A DNA stretch of 64,000 nucleotides from Immundisolibacterales bacterium (GCA_026712715.1 JAPOPW010000043.1:1-64000); one strand, 5' to 3'. Shown: positions 1-8,669, counted from the stretch's first letter. Notes: generated by a model not told the origin, from the letters alone. Numbers and translations are program-made.

Positions 1-67
1 CTATCCCCTCCCACCTGCGCGAGTCGTGCACAGTGTGTGCCGTTGAGCAGCAAGGCCATCGTTCGAG

Positions 68-142
68 GAGCCGGGTGCCCGAGTTGGGCATGCCCGGATC
101 TGTGGGAGCCGCGGGCGGGTAACTGCCCGCGGCCACCCGGCC
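68..142 (+). mobile_element. 3' end of a group II intron (domain V and VI hairpins)
   Basis: Positions 68-100 fold like group II intron domain V. A lower helix (68-76 with 92-100) starts GAGCC and ends GGATC, with one G-A mismatch at the third pair. A two-base bulge sits at 90-91, and a four-pair upper helix (77-80 with 86-89) closes a small loop. Positions 104-138 then form a domain VI-like hairpin with an 11-pair stem (108-118 with 123-133) and a GTAA tetraloop. Three further pairs lie below an internal bulge that leaves A135 as a possible branch-point adenosine. The intron should end within about 10 bases after A135, but no clear AY terminus is visible. The intron reverse transcriptase would lie upstream, outside the window. 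Confidence 0.6.
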
Positions 143-482
143 CAAGCTCATCCGAGCTACGGACACGAAACGCAATCGACCTTGATGGCTCGCCGGAAGC
201 CGCGAATCGACGTTCGGGCCGCCGGAAACGTCGTTGCGTAGCCGCCTGATCCCTGGTTTCCTGCGGCCGGCAGTCGCAATAAGAGCTTGGTAAGTGATCA
301 GGGCCCATGTTGCTCGGGAGGACGCAGCCGGGGGCCGCGATCGCGAAATTCGCTGGTTTTTCAGACTTGCCGCGAACAGGCACCAGAACCCGCGGTTTGG
401 GGTCGATTCGGCCCCGACAACTCCGTAAATTTCAATTTCCGACAAGACTGGAGGGAGAAGGGGTCTTCGGTGCCGTTCAACC
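143..482. other. Non-coding stretch downstream of the intron end
   Basis: No convincing gene, RNA or promoter is visible here. The open frames have no recognisable protein character. It lies between a group II intron end and a resolvase stub, so it is probably decayed accessory DNA. Confidence 0.4.
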
Positions 483-608
483 ATGAACCTCCTCGGGTAC
501 ACTCGCGTCTCCACCACGGAAGGCATCCAGATTCTCGACCACCGTCTCGGCGACCGCCGCAGGCGCGGCGAGCTGCTGCCGTGGACCTTCGATCCCGGCT
601 CGAATTGA
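483..608 (+). pseudogene. Truncated serine recombinase (resolvase/invertase) stub
   Basis: A 41-codon frame from ATG at 483 to TGA at 606-608 begins MNLLGYTRVSTTEG. This is the hallmark N-terminus of Tn3/Hin-type serine recombinases (LxGYARVST, with the catalytic Ser in RVST). The next residues, about 16-22 (ILDHRL), still resemble the usual LQxDAL helix. The frame then turns into Arg-rich sequence and stops, so the rest of the catalytic domain and the DNA-binding domain are missing. A full resolvase is about 180-200 residues. No continuation was recognised in other frames before 735, so this is a decayed fragment rather than a simple frameshift. It fits the nearby intron end as a mobile-element remnant. 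Confidence 0.55.
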
Positions 609-734
609 TGCGCACGCTCACGCCGTACTTCGACAAATCCCCGTAGTCAACCCGAATTCCGATATGGGGCAAGGATGTCGCTTACGCTGCAACCCGGCTG
701 AAGCCCGGCGGCGCAGCGTCACGCCAGGATGCCC

Positions 735-1682
735 TCAGAAAACTCTCAGGCGGCGTATCGTAAAGCCGTCCCGCTCGAGGAGGCGCAGCAGCCCGTCCTC
801 GCCGGGCAGATGCAACGCGCCCACCGCGAGGACTACGTCCTGCGCCTCTCGGCTTTTTTCGAGAATCGTCGTCATCCAGTTCCGGTTTCTCGCCTCGACG
901 AGTATCTCCCAGACACGATTCATCCAGACCTCCGCGGATGCCGCGTCAGCGTGCAACGCGACGGCATGGGCGCGGGTCAGCTCCCAGACCAGAGCGATCT
1001 CCTCGTCGTTCCATGCACTGACGAGGGTCACGTGGTATCCGTCTGCCAGAGCGAAGAGCGCGAGCGACAATCGCAACAGGTCGAGCTGTTCCTCTTCCGA
1101 CAGGTCAGAGAAGAAGGAGAGGAGCTCTTCGGGATCCTCGTCCAGGCCACTGACCGCAACCCCCGCGGCGCGCGCCAGCTCCTCGACGCGCTCGTCGAGA
1201 GTCTTTGCGCCAGCCAAGGTGGCGGCCATTTCGCACGGCGATTGGGCAAGCATGAGGGAGACGACCCACGGCCACATCCTGTCTCCCACGTCAGGTTCGA
1301 CATCCAGAACGGAGAGCGCTCCGCGCAGGTTTTCCCACTCATCGGCCGTGAGCCGGCTCTTCAGGCCCGGACCTGCGACGTCGAACAGCAGTGCCGGGTT
1401 TGCCGCGAGGGTCCGTTCGAATTCCGCCATCACCTCGGACGGCACTTCCACCAGCAGCAGGTCGGCCACCTCGACGCGGGCGGCGATCTCCTCCGGCACG
1501 AAGAGTCCCCGGTCGGTGAGGTGGAGCGTGCCGAACAGTGTCAGCCGCTCCTCGCCGCGCAGCGCTTCGAATGCGATTCCTCCGTGGAACGCCATGTCCG
1601 CCGCGCGGGCGCGAAGCTCTCGCATCGTTTCCGGCGACAGCGTTTCGCGCAAATCCTGTCCCTTGCAGGCAGTGAACGCCAC
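735..1682 (-). CDS. TraB/GumN family protein
   Basis: The 315-residue protein carries the family signature GTLHLTD at about residue 50. It ends with the paired C-terminal motif AVGALHLPGEDGLLRLL, in which the conserved His follows a hydrophobic strand. TraB/GumN proteins have a metalloprotease-like fold and are usually exported or lipid-anchored in bacteria; their substrates are mostly unknown. The listed start is GTG at 1682. In-frame sequence upstream (1683-1748) encodes a strongly hydrophobic run (LAAIAVVGALLLF) ending in a Cys-containing stretch, which looks like a signal peptide. No ATG, GTG, TTG or CTG lies between it and the stop at 1749-1751, so the true start is unclear. It lies downstream of the dimethylformamidase-like operon on the same strand. 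Confidence 0.7.
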   Translation of the reverse strand: MAFTACKGQDLRETLSPETMRELRARAADMAFHGGIAFEALRGEERLTLFGTLHLTDRGLFVPEEIAARVEVADLLLVEVPSEVMAEFERTLAANPALLFDVAGPGLKSRLTADEWENLRGALSVLDVEPDVGDRMWPWVVSLMLAQSPCEMAATLAGAKTLDERVEELARAAGVAVSGLDEDPEELLSFFSDLSEEEQLDLLRLSLALFALADGYHVTLVSAWNDEEIALVWELTRAHAVALHADAASAEVWMNRVWEILVEARNRNWMTTILEKSREAQDVVLAVGALHLPGEDGLLRLLERDGFTIRRLRVF

Positions 1683-1943
1683 AGACGGGAAGAGCAGAAG
1701 AGCGCCGACGACGGCAATGGCGGCAAGGTGGTGGATGGTCTGCTCCTGTCACGACCGCAGTCACGGTATCAAGATTCGACACGACTGTCCTGACCCACCG
1801 CGCCGGTTGCCGGGCGACCTGATTGTACTGCGACTCTGGCGATGGGCTCTTGCGTTGCTTCGCGGGGACGGTGCAATGCGCCCCGCAGCCACGCCCGGAC
1901 GCAACTGCCCTTCGACGCGACGAGATCAGCCGGATTCTCCGGG

Positions 1944-4208
1944 CTACGCGCGTTCCGGCAAGCCGCCGTCCGGCGGGTCGAAGGGGTTCGGGTCGAGGAA
2001 TCGGCGGAGCACGTTCTCGGTGATGCGCGAGACGTTGTTCTCGAAGCCGTTGATGGCGAGCGAGGTCGCCCAGGCGATTGAGCCGGTGGACCAGACCGCG
2101 CCGCCCTCCGGCGTCTCGAAGAACACCATGTCGGCCCGCACCCGCCCGTTTTGCACCCCGTCGAGGGCGCGGGTGGTGGTGACGAACTCCTCGACCGAGA
2201 GCAGTCCGCCGATCCCGATGTCCTCCGACGAAGCGAGCACCACCGAGTTCGGCGGCGCGCCGAGGGCTGGATCCCAGCGGTCGATCTCCATCCCCACCGC
2301 CCCGCCGCCGCGAAGCCCGAAGTCGCCGATCGGCTCGTCGTCCCCGACCCCCTCGAACACGAACGCGTACCGGGGAAGACGGCTCGCTGCGGTCCGCCGG
2401 TAGTGGGTCGAGCGGTTGAAGATGGTGGAGCTGAAGCCCACCCCCACGAGCCGCTGCGGCGGGCGGCCGTTCGAGCGCCAGAGCCCGCCCGGCTCCCCGG
2501 TGAACGAGAGGTGGTGCTCTCCCGGCTCTCCCTCCCACGTGCGCACCCCGGTGATTCCGCGCCGGTTCTCGATGACTCCGGGATGCTCGTCGCTGAACGC
2601 GATGCGCCAGTAGAAGCCGTTTCCGCCGAGATACATGTGACGGCCGCCGGAGCGTTGATATGCGTCGAAGGCGTCCCACATGCGGGTGGAGGTGTACTCG
2701 GGATGCGAGCCCGTGATGACGACCCGGTAGCGGGACAGCAGGTCCTCTCCCTCGGCGTGGAGGTCCTCGTCGGTGACCACGTCGAAGTCGAAACCGCGCG
2801 CCGCAAGCCAGGCGACGACGTGGGTGTCGTTCAGGTAGTTGAAGGTATAGAGCCCGGGACGGAAGTTGAGCATCGGACGCAGGCGCGAGGCGTAGAAGAC
2901 CCCGCTCCCGTCGGCGTGGGTGTCGTAGTGCGAGAGCCCGAGCTCGCGGTGCTCGTTGAGGTAGAGCTCGTCCTCGCTGATCGGCGTCAGGCTCTCGTAG
3001 AGGTTCTCGGTGTTCAGGCTGTCGAACTTGATGTGGGTGTTCGCGTAGGAAAGATAGGTCGCGGTCGAGGCGACGAGGGCGATGGGGGCGTTCGCCTCGC
3101 CGCGCGGGGGGCGGACGAAGAACGCGACGTAGCCCGCCGCGCCGGGCGCCCGCATGCGCGCGGCGTAGAAGCCGCTTCGCCAGTCGGCCGGTACCTCCAG
3201 GGCGATGTCGGTGGTCCACCGACAGTCGTGGAGGTCGTCTTCGTGAAAGTGGATGGCGCCGTACTGGTCCGGGGCGAGGCGCCAGTCGGCGACGCTCCCG
3301 TCCCACGTCCGGCCGGTGACCCCGCGGGCGGGCAGGTTGACGGTGTGGCCATGGCGGGCGCCGGGACCGCGGTCGGCGACCACCGTCCCCTCGATTCCGG
3401 AGGAGAAATCCCAGGCGGCAAGCAGGCGCTCCTCCTGCGAGGCCGCGGCTGGCCGCTCGGTGATGGCCCGGAGCCTCGAAGGATCGGGCGCCGACCCGGC
3501 GAGCACCGGCGACTCGACCTTGCCGTTGTAGTTCGCGCCGCTCATCCAGCGCCCGTGGGACGGCCGGGCCGAGTGCGCACCGACGAGGATCGGCGTGCCG
3601 GGCGGCGGTGCGCGCCACGCGGCTCCTTCGCGCGCCGCCCACGAATCGACCGGGAAGCCCGCGCAAGGGTCGAGGAGAGTCCAGCCGACGCGGATCGTTC
3701 CCGTCTCCCCGGCGAAGCTCGCGGCCACGAAATGCCAGCGCCGCTCGAGGAGGACGGAGGCGGGGGTCGCGTCGAACACCCGCCCGCCCGCGCCGAGCCG
3801 GAACCGCAGCCGGCCCTCTTTGTCGATCTCGAGCGCGAACCCGGATGCGTCCGGCTCCGACCACCACCCGAGCACCGTCTCGCGCCGTCCGACCGGGGCG
3901 GTCGGCCAGATGAACGCGCCGGCCGCGACGCTCCCGCCGTCCGGCAGCCCGGCCGTGTCGTCGAACCGCACGTACGAGCCCGCGTCGATGGGCTGGAAGC
4001 GGCCGCGATGCTCGCCGTCCAACGGGCTCGGGGCGGGAACGAGATCGAGGCCCGGCCCCCGCGGGTCGGGGTCGCCGCAGACGATCCGCACGAAGTCGAG
4101 GCGGTAGCGCTCGACGTCCGCACAGCTCAGCTTGAGCTCGAGCCGGTCGCCTGGCGCGACGCTCAGCCGATCGACGTAGCCGAGGATGCGGGTGGTGCTG
4201 TCCGCCAT
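1944..4208 (-). CDS. N,N-dimethylformamidase-like large (beta) subunit
   Basis: The 754-residue protein resembles the large subunit of N,N-dimethylformamidase, an iron-dependent amidohydrolase that splits dimethylformamide into formate and dimethylamine. In the characterised enzyme two Tyr and one Glu side chains bind the iron. About residues 10-270 are beta-rich and lectin-like (AAWDFSSG, then ARHGHTVNLPARG). The rest matches the large C-terminal domain (SNYANTHIKFDS-type region, then ITGSHPEY and YLGGNGFYWR). Its length fits the known beta subunit of roughly 760 residues. ATG at 4208 (MADSTTR) is preferred over the in-frame start at 4292, because the extra residues are Arg/Pro-rich and unlike the family. 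The small subunit gene lies immediately upstream. The real substrate could be another N-substituted formamide. Confidence 0.75.
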   Translation of the reverse strand: MADSTTRILGYVDRLSVAPGDRLELKLSCADVERYRLDFVRIVCGDPDPRGPGLDLVPAPSPLDGEHRGRFQPIDAGSYVRFDDTAGLPDGGSVAAGAFIWPTAPVGRRETVLGWWSEPDASGFALEIDKEGRLRFRLGAGGRVFDATPASVLLERRWHFVAASFAGETGTIRVGWTLLDPCAGFPVDSWAAREGAAWRAPPPGTPILVGAHSARPSHGRWMSGANYNGKVESPVLAGSAPDPSRLRAITERPAAASQEERLLAAWDFSSGIEGTVVADRGPGARHGHTVNLPARGVTGRTWDGSVADWRLAPDQYGAIHFHEDDLHDCRWTTDIALEVPADWRSGFYAARMRAPGAAGYVAFFVRPPRGEANAPIALVASTATYLSYANTHIKFDSLNTENLYESLTPISEDELYLNEHRELGLSHYDTHADGSGVFYASRLRPMLNFRPGLYTFNYLNDTHVVAWLAARGFDFDVVTDEDLHAEGEDLLSRYRVVITGSHPEYTSTRMWDAFDAYQRSGGRHMYLGGNGFYWRIAFSDEHPGVIENRRGITGVRTWEGEPGEHHLSFTGEPGGLWRSNGRPPQRLVGVGFSSTIFNRSTHYRRTAASRLPRYAFVFEGVGDDEPIGDFGLRGGGAVGMEIDRWDPALGAPPNSVVLASSEDIGIGGLLSVEEFVTTTRALDGVQNGRVRADMVFFETPEGGAVWSTGSIAWATSLAINGFENNVSRITENVLRRFLDPNPFDPPDGGLPERA

Positions 4209-4310
4209 CGGCTCAGCACTCGGGGCGCGGTCCGCCGGAAGGCAGGGGTGCCGCACCCGCGCGGCCCGTAGCCGGGGCTGCCGAGCGTGCACGGGGCAGC
4301 GCGCGAAGCC

Positions 4311-4643
4311 TCATTCGAGGTCGAGCTCCTCGCCGGTGAGCTGCTTCCAGCGTCGGCGAAAGACCTCCCACTCGACCTCGTCGAGGTCCGTGAAGACCCG
4401 GTCCTCGAACACTTCCGGCGGCTCGCCGCGGACTCCGCTCAAGCGCCCGATCACCCACGACTCGAAGGGCTCGCGGACGATGGCGCACCAGCGCGCGCGA
4501 AGCGGGGTCGTCCGCATGCGATGGAGCACCCTCCGCAGCTCTTCGCCGTGGGGGCCGCGCACGTTCGCGCGGAACTCGCGCGCCAGATCCGTGCGGGCGG
4601 GGTCGATCCGGTAAACCGAGTCCGCGGGGTCGTAGACGTGCAT
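4311..4643 (-). CDS. N,N-dimethylformamidase-like small (alpha) subunit
   Basis: The 110-residue acidic helical protein (MHVYDPADSVYRIDPARTD, with a later EPFESWVIGRL) lies directly upstream of the large-subunit gene. In known dimethylformamidases the small subunit is about 130 residues and its gene precedes the large one, so size and position fit. No catalytic residues are expected here, since the iron site is in the large subunit. The gene follows dctM by 36 bases, suggesting one transcript for transport and hydrolysis. The assignment rests mainly on context and overall similarity, because small subunits diverge quickly. Confidence 0.6.
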   Translation of the reverse strand: MHVYDPADSVYRIDPARTDLAREFRANVRGPHGEELRRVLHRMRTTPLRARWCAIVREPFESWVIGRLSGVRGEPPEVFEDRVFTDLDEVEWEVFRRRWKQLTGEELDLE

Positions 4644-4679
4644 CGCGATGCCTCCGCCGCCCGGCGACGCGGTCCTCCG

Positions 4680-5996
4680 TCAGCCGCCGCCGAACAGCAC
4701 CCGCGGCAGCCAGAGCGCGATCTCCGGGAACACGGTGACGACGATCGCGGCGACCCCCATGAGCACGAAGAACGGGAAGGCCGCTCTCGCGATGAGGGAC
4801 ATCTTCTGGCCGGTGAGGCCCTGCAGCACGAACAGGTTGAACCCGATTGGCGGGGTCACGAGCCCGAGCTCGACCATGATGACGAGAAACACCCCGAACC
4901 AGACCGCGTCGTAGCCGGCCGCCCCGATGAGCGGCAGCGTGATCGGGAGGGTCATCACCATGATCGAAAGCCCGTCCAGGAAGAGGCCGAGGATGACGTA
5001 GAACACGCCGAGCAGGATGATGAGCCCCACCGGGCCGAGGTCGAGGTACGCGATGCCCTTCGCGATCTCCTGGGGCACGTGGAGGTAGCCCATGGCCGAC
5101 GACATGAACGACGCCGCGACGAGGATGGTGATGACCATGCAGGTGATGCGGGTCGCCCCGAGCAGGGAGTCGATGAAGATCTTCCAGGTGAGCTGCTTGA
5201 GGAGCGCGGTCACCGCGAGGCTGGCCACGAAGCCGAGCACGGCCGCCTCCGAGGGGGTGACGAGCCCCGTGTAGATGCCCCCGAGGACGATCCCGATGAG
5301 GAGGAGGATCGGGAAGAGGTCGAGGAGCCCGCGCAGCCGGTCCCCCCAGCCGTACTTCACCCCGTCGTCGGGCGACTTCGACGGATCCATCATGCATCGC
5401 ACGATGATGTAGGCGGAGTAGAGGCCGGTGATCAGCAGGCCCGGGAACACCCCGGCCGCGAACAGGTGGGCGATGGACTCCTCGGCCAGTACGCCGTAGA
5501 TGATCATGGAGATGGACGGCGGGATCATGAGCCCGAGGCTGCCCGCGCCGGCGAGCGAGCCGATCGAGAGGCGGACGTCATAGCCGCGCTGGGCGAGCGC
5601 GGAGCCGGTGATCTTGCCGATGGTGGCGGTGGTCGCGGTGCTCGATCCGCTCACCGCCGCGAACAGGGTGCAGCCGCCGACGTTGCAGTGCAGGAGGCGC
5701 CCCGGGATCGGGTCCACCCAGGGAGAGAGCCCGCGGAAGAGCCGCTCGGAGATGTCGCTCCGGAACACGATCTCGCCCATGACGATGAAGATGGGGACCG
5801 CGGCCAGCTCCCAGGTGCTCGCGGTCCGCCACATCGTCCCCATCATGATCGCGCCGACCCGGTTGATCGGCATGTCGAGGAGGAGCACGAGGGCGGAGAC
5901 GCTGACCATCATCAACGCGACAAAGATCCAGGTGCCGAGGCCGAGGTAGAGGACGAGCAGCGCAAAGGTGGCGCCGGCGATGCCGAGTGCTTCCAT
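4680..5996 (-). CDS. dctM: TRAP transporter large permease (DctM-type)
   Basis: The 438-residue protein is almost wholly hydrophobic, with about a dozen membrane segments. It has typical DctM sequence: LAGAGSLGLMIPPSISMIIYG around residue 150 and ELGLVTPPIGFNLFVLQG around residue 380. It is the channel-forming subunit of a tripartite ATP-independent periplasmic importer, normally driven by a sodium gradient. Its full length matches the family (about 425-440). The gene lies between dctQ (33 bases upstream) and the dimethylformamidase-like genes, so the importer probably feeds the enzyme with its substrate or takes up a related organic acid. Confidence 0.9.
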   Translation of the reverse strand: MEALGIAGATFALLVLYLGLGTWIFVALMMVSVSALVLLLDMPINRVGAIMMGTMWRTASTWELAAVPIFIVMGEIVFRSDISERLFRGLSPWVDPIPGRLLHCNVGGCTLFAAVSGSSTATTATIGKITGSALAQRGYDVRLSIGSLAGAGSLGLMIPPSISMIIYGVLAEESIAHLFAAGVFPGLLITGLYSAYIIVRCMMDPSKSPDDGVKYGWGDRLRGLLDLFPILLLIGIVLGGIYTGLVTPSEAAVLGFVASLAVTALLKQLTWKIFIDSLLGATRITCMVITILVAASFMSSAMGYLHVPQEIAKGIAYLDLGPVGLIILLGVFYVILGLFLDGLSIMVMTLPITLPLIGAAGYDAVWFGVFLVIMVELGLVTPPIGFNLFVLQGLTGQKMSLIARAAFPFFVLMGVAAIVVTVFPEIALWLPRVLFGGG

Positions 5997-6029
5997 TCGA
6001 CGTGATCCCGGGCGAGGCGCCGGCCGGCG

Positions 6030-6572
6030 CTACTCGAACCCGAACTCGACGGCCCGGTCGGAGCGAAGGCTCCGCCGGCCGGTCGCCACCGTGGCGAGAT
6101 AGACCGCCATCTGCAGCCAGAACACCACCATCCCGAGGAGGATGAGCCCCTTGGGGATCCAGAGCGGGACGTTGGCGAGGGTCCCGCTCGTGTAGCCGCG
6201 CGCGAAGTCCCGCGACGCGTTGCTGCCGAAGTACCAGATCGCCATGCCGGTCGCGACGAGGGCGAGCACGCAGCACACGATCTCGACCACCCGCCGCGCG
6301 CGCCCGTCGTCGCGAAGTCGCGAGAGCAGGAGGTTCATGCGGATGAGCGCGTCGTGCTCGAGCGAGTAGCCGAGGGCGAGGAAGCTCATCGCTCCGATCC
6401 CGTACCCGACGATCTCGTCCATCATGTGGGTCGAGCTGTCGAAGAAGGTCCGAAGGACGATCTCACCGAGAATGAGCCCGACCATCCCGAGCAGGATGAT
6501 CGTGGCGGCCGCGACGGCGAGGACCGACACGGACCACACCGCCCGTTCCGGCCAGCTCTTCGGACGTTCCAC
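6030..6572 (-). CDS. dctQ: TRAP transporter small permease (DctQ-type)
   Basis: The 180-residue protein has four predicted membrane segments (around residues 14-38, 50-68, 92-112 and 140-162), the usual DctQ topology. It has the common arrangement of a polar loop after the second segment (LLSRLRDDGRARRVVE). It pairs with DctM to form the membrane domain of the TRAP importer. It sits between dctP and dctM in the standard P-Q-M order. The last residues (RAVEFGFE) are ordinary for the family. Confidence 0.85.
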   Translation of the reverse strand: MERPKSWPERAVWSVSVLAVAAATIILLGMVGLILGEIVLRTFFDSSTHMMDEIVGYGIGAMSFLALGYSLEHDALIRMNLLLSRLRDDGRARRVVEIVCCVLALVATGMAIWYFGSNASRDFARGYTSGTLANVPLWIPKGLILLGMVVFWLQMAVYLATVATGRRSLRSDRAVEFGFE

Positions 6573-6648
6573 GAGACGGGGTCGGACTTGCCCGGGCGGA
6601 GGCGCCGCGCGCGCCTCCGCCCGGTGGGCGCCGGGACCGGGCCGGCCG

Positions 6649-7653
6649 CTATTGGGCCCGGATCTCGTCGTAGCGCGCGAAGATCTTGGCCGCCTCCTCT
6701 TCGCCGAACACGGCGCGCCAATCGGCCGTGACGGGGTCTCCGGACGTGCGGAGGTGCTCGATGAAGGCCTGGGGCACGTCGGTCACCGAGGTGACCCCGT
6801 TGTCCTCCATGCGCTTGACGTTGTGCGCGATGTGCTCGTTGATGTTCGCCCACGACTCGGCCTCGACCTCCGTGGCCGCGTCGAGCACCGCCTGCTGGAG
6901 CTCGGGCGAGAGGTCGTCGAACGCGGCCTGGCTCATGTGGATCATGTTGGTCCCCATGGTGAAGCCGACATGGTGGAAGTGGTCCATGTACTCGTGGAAC
7001 TTTGCCGAGAGGCCGCCTTCGTCCGAGGTCAGCACCGCCTCGATGGTGCCCGTCGAGAGCGCCGGCACCACGTCGGCCCAGCTCAACTGGATTGCCGCCG
7101 CCCCCGCGTTCTTGAGAGTCAGGGTGCCGGTCTTGTCGTAGGAACGGATCTTGAGGTTCCTGAGCCCCTCGGCGTCGGTGATCTTCTTCTTCGCCCAGAT
7201 TCCGACCGGGGTCCACGGCGCGCCGAGCAGGTACTTCTGCCCGCCCGTTGCGAACGCCGTCTCGAGCCACGGCCGCATCGCGTCGAGGAGCGCCTTCGAC
7301 TCCTTGGGATTGGTGGCGACGAAAGGCAGGCTCTGGAGCTCGAAGATGGGGTCGATCCCGGAGAAGACGCCGGTGTAGGTGCTCGCGATTGGTACCGCGC
7401 CGTCCTCGACCGCGCTCCAGTGGTCACGCGACTTGTAGCCGAGCGCCCCGCCGAAGTGGTTGGTGATGACGATCTTGCCGCCGCTCTTCTCCGCTACCCG
7501 CTCGGCGAACAGGCGGTCCGCCTTGGCCGGGAGCGAGGTCGCGCCGTACTCGTTCGGCATGTCCCACTGGATCGTGTCCGCGTGCGCGCCGGTTGCAAGC
7601 GCCAGGCAGGCGCCGGCGCTCACGCTCAAAAGGGTCCTGCGGGTAATTACCAT
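6649..7653 (-). CDS. dctP: TRAP transporter periplasmic solute-binding protein (DctP-type)
   Basis: The 334-residue protein has a signal peptide (MVITRRTLLSVSAGACLALATGAHA) with likely cleavage near residue 25. The mature part has DctP-family landmarks: FAERVAEKSGGKI, the SLPFVATNPKE segment and WDxG-like WTPVGIWAKKK. The conserved region around IRSYDKTG normally carries the Arg that binds the substrate carboxylate. ATG at 7653 has a strong ribosome site (AGGAGG, 6 bases upstream), so the longer frame extending to 8508 is spurious. It delivers substrate to DctQM. An aliphatic or aromatic organic acid is the usual ligand class, and here an amide-derived compound is possible. Confidence 0.9.
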   Translation of the reverse strand: MVITRRTLLSVSAGACLALATGAHADTIQWDMPNEYGATSLPAKADRLFAERVAEKSGGKIVITNHFGGALGYKSRDHWSAVEDGAVPIASTYTGVFSGIDPIFELQSLPFVATNPKESKALLDAMRPWLETAFATGGQKYLLGAPWTPVGIWAKKKITDAEGLRNLKIRSYDKTGTLTLKNAGAAAIQLSWADVVPALSTGTIEAVLTSDEGGLSAKFHEYMDHFHHVGFTMGTNMIHMSQAAFDDLSPELQQAVLDAATEVEAESWANINEHIAHNVKRMEDNGVTSVTDVPQAFIEHLRTSGDPVTADWRAVFGEEEAAKIFARYDEIRAQ

Positions 7654-7709
7654 CGTTCGTCCTCCTCTTTGGGGATAGTGGGGGTGGAAGTGCGCTCGCG
7701 CGGCGCGAG

Positions 7710-8576
7710 CTAGCCTTGATCGAGATCCATCTGCTCGAAGAGCGCGCGGGTCAGCGGGCTCTCGAGCCGCTGGTACTCCGCGGAGACGTTGACGTGGTCG
7801 AGGTCGAGCACCTCCAGGTACTCGCCTTGCAGGCCGCGGCCGAGCCAGGCTTCGGCGAAGCTCCGGGACTGGCGCCGGAACTCGTCGGTCTCCCCACCCC
7901 CGACGGCCACGATCAGCTCCGGAGCGGAGTCCGGGATGTGGTGGATCGGACTGTTGCGGCGGGTCGTCTCCTCGTCCATTCGAAGGTCCGCATTCAGGTA
8001 GGAACGGCGCAGGGGCTCGAGATCGAACAGCCCGCTCACCGCGCACGCGTTCCGGATGGGCGCCCCCGGAAGCCCGTAGCGCGCCCAGTCCGTCGCGAGG
8101 AGCATCGCGGTGAGGTGCCCGCCCGCGGAGTGGCCGGTCACGTGGATCCGGTCCGGGTCTCCCCCGATCTCCGCCGCATGGCTCCAGATCCACGCGAGCG
8201 CCCGGCGGTTCTGCTCGGTGATCGTGTCCATGGTGACGTTCGGACAGAGGTCGTAGTTGTTGAGCACGACGCATGCGCCCGCCTCGACGAAGCGCTCCGC
8301 CATGAAACGGAACATCGACTTGTCGAACGCGCGCCAGTAGCCGCCGTGGATGAAGAGCAGGATGGGCGAAGAGCCGCCGCCCGGCCAGATGTCGAGGCGC
8401 TCGAGGGCACTCTCGCCGAAGGGCACGTCGAGGCGGCAGTCGAAGCGCTCGACCACCCGCGTGCAGTCCGCTTCCAGCCGTGCAAATGTCTCGGCGAAGT
8501 GCGGACACCGGATCCGCATGTCGTATTCGAGGTCGAGGCTCTCCTGATCGTAGCTCCCGTAGATCAGCTCTCCCAT
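7710..8576 (-). CDS. Alpha/beta hydrolase, arylformamidase/esterase-like
   Basis: The 288-residue alpha/beta hydrolase has the oxyanion-hole motif HGGYWR near residue 80 and the nucleophile elbow GHSAGGH near residue 150. A candidate acid Asp lies in GGGETDEF and the catalytic His in DLDHVNV near residue 265. HGGYWR-type hydrolases include kynurenine formamidases, which release formate from an N-formyl amine, as well as carboxylesterases. ATG at 8576 (MGELIYGSYD) is chosen over the upstream frame because the protein similarity begins there. It is the first gene of the operon dctPQM-dimethylformamidase, so a second formamide- or ester-cleaving step is plausible. The exact substrate cannot be read from the sequence. 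Confidence 0.75.
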   Translation of the reverse strand: MGELIYGSYDQESLDLEYDMRIRCPHFAETFARLEADCTRVVERFDCRLDVPFGESALERLDIWPGGGSSPILLFIHGGYWRAFDKSMFRFMAERFVEAGACVVLNNYDLCPNVTMDTITEQNRRALAWIWSHAAEIGGDPDRIHVTGHSAGGHLTAMLLATDWARYGLPGAPIRNACAVSGLFDLEPLRRSYLNADLRMDEETTRRNSPIHHIPDSAPELIVAVGGGETDEFRRQSRSFAEAWLGRGLQGEYLEVLDLDHVNVSAEYQRLESPLTRALFEQMDLDQG

Positions 8577-8639
8577 GAACGCTCCCGTGCCGCCCGCGAC
8601 CTCGTCATCGCGAAAGATCCTGTCATCGTTACCCCCGCG

Positions 8640-8669
8640 TTGCAACCGGACGGAGGCCGCCCGTATATT
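8640..8669 (+). promoter_or_regulatory. Candidate sigma-70 promoter for the plus-strand genes
   Basis: TTGCAA (8640-8645) and TATATT (8664-8669) are separated by 18 bases and lie 77 bases upstream of the ATG at 8746, in the divergent gap between the hydrolase operon and the DinB-fold gene. TTGCAA is a palindrome, so it could also serve a minus-strand promoter, although the matching -10 there is poor. Confidence 0.4.

Noticed and set aside
37-249. A 70-codon frame at the window start
   Set aside because: It runs through the group II intron domain V/VI hairpins and shows no protein features.
852-857. A T-run (cttttttcg) that could end a terminator
   Set aside because: It lies inside the TraB/GumN-like gene, with no stem before it on either strand.
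4287-6005. A 572-codon plus-strand frame opposite dctM
   Set aside because: Its translation is a long His/Asp/Glu/Arg-rich string, the mirror of a hydrophobic protein. DctM on the other strand is unmistakable.
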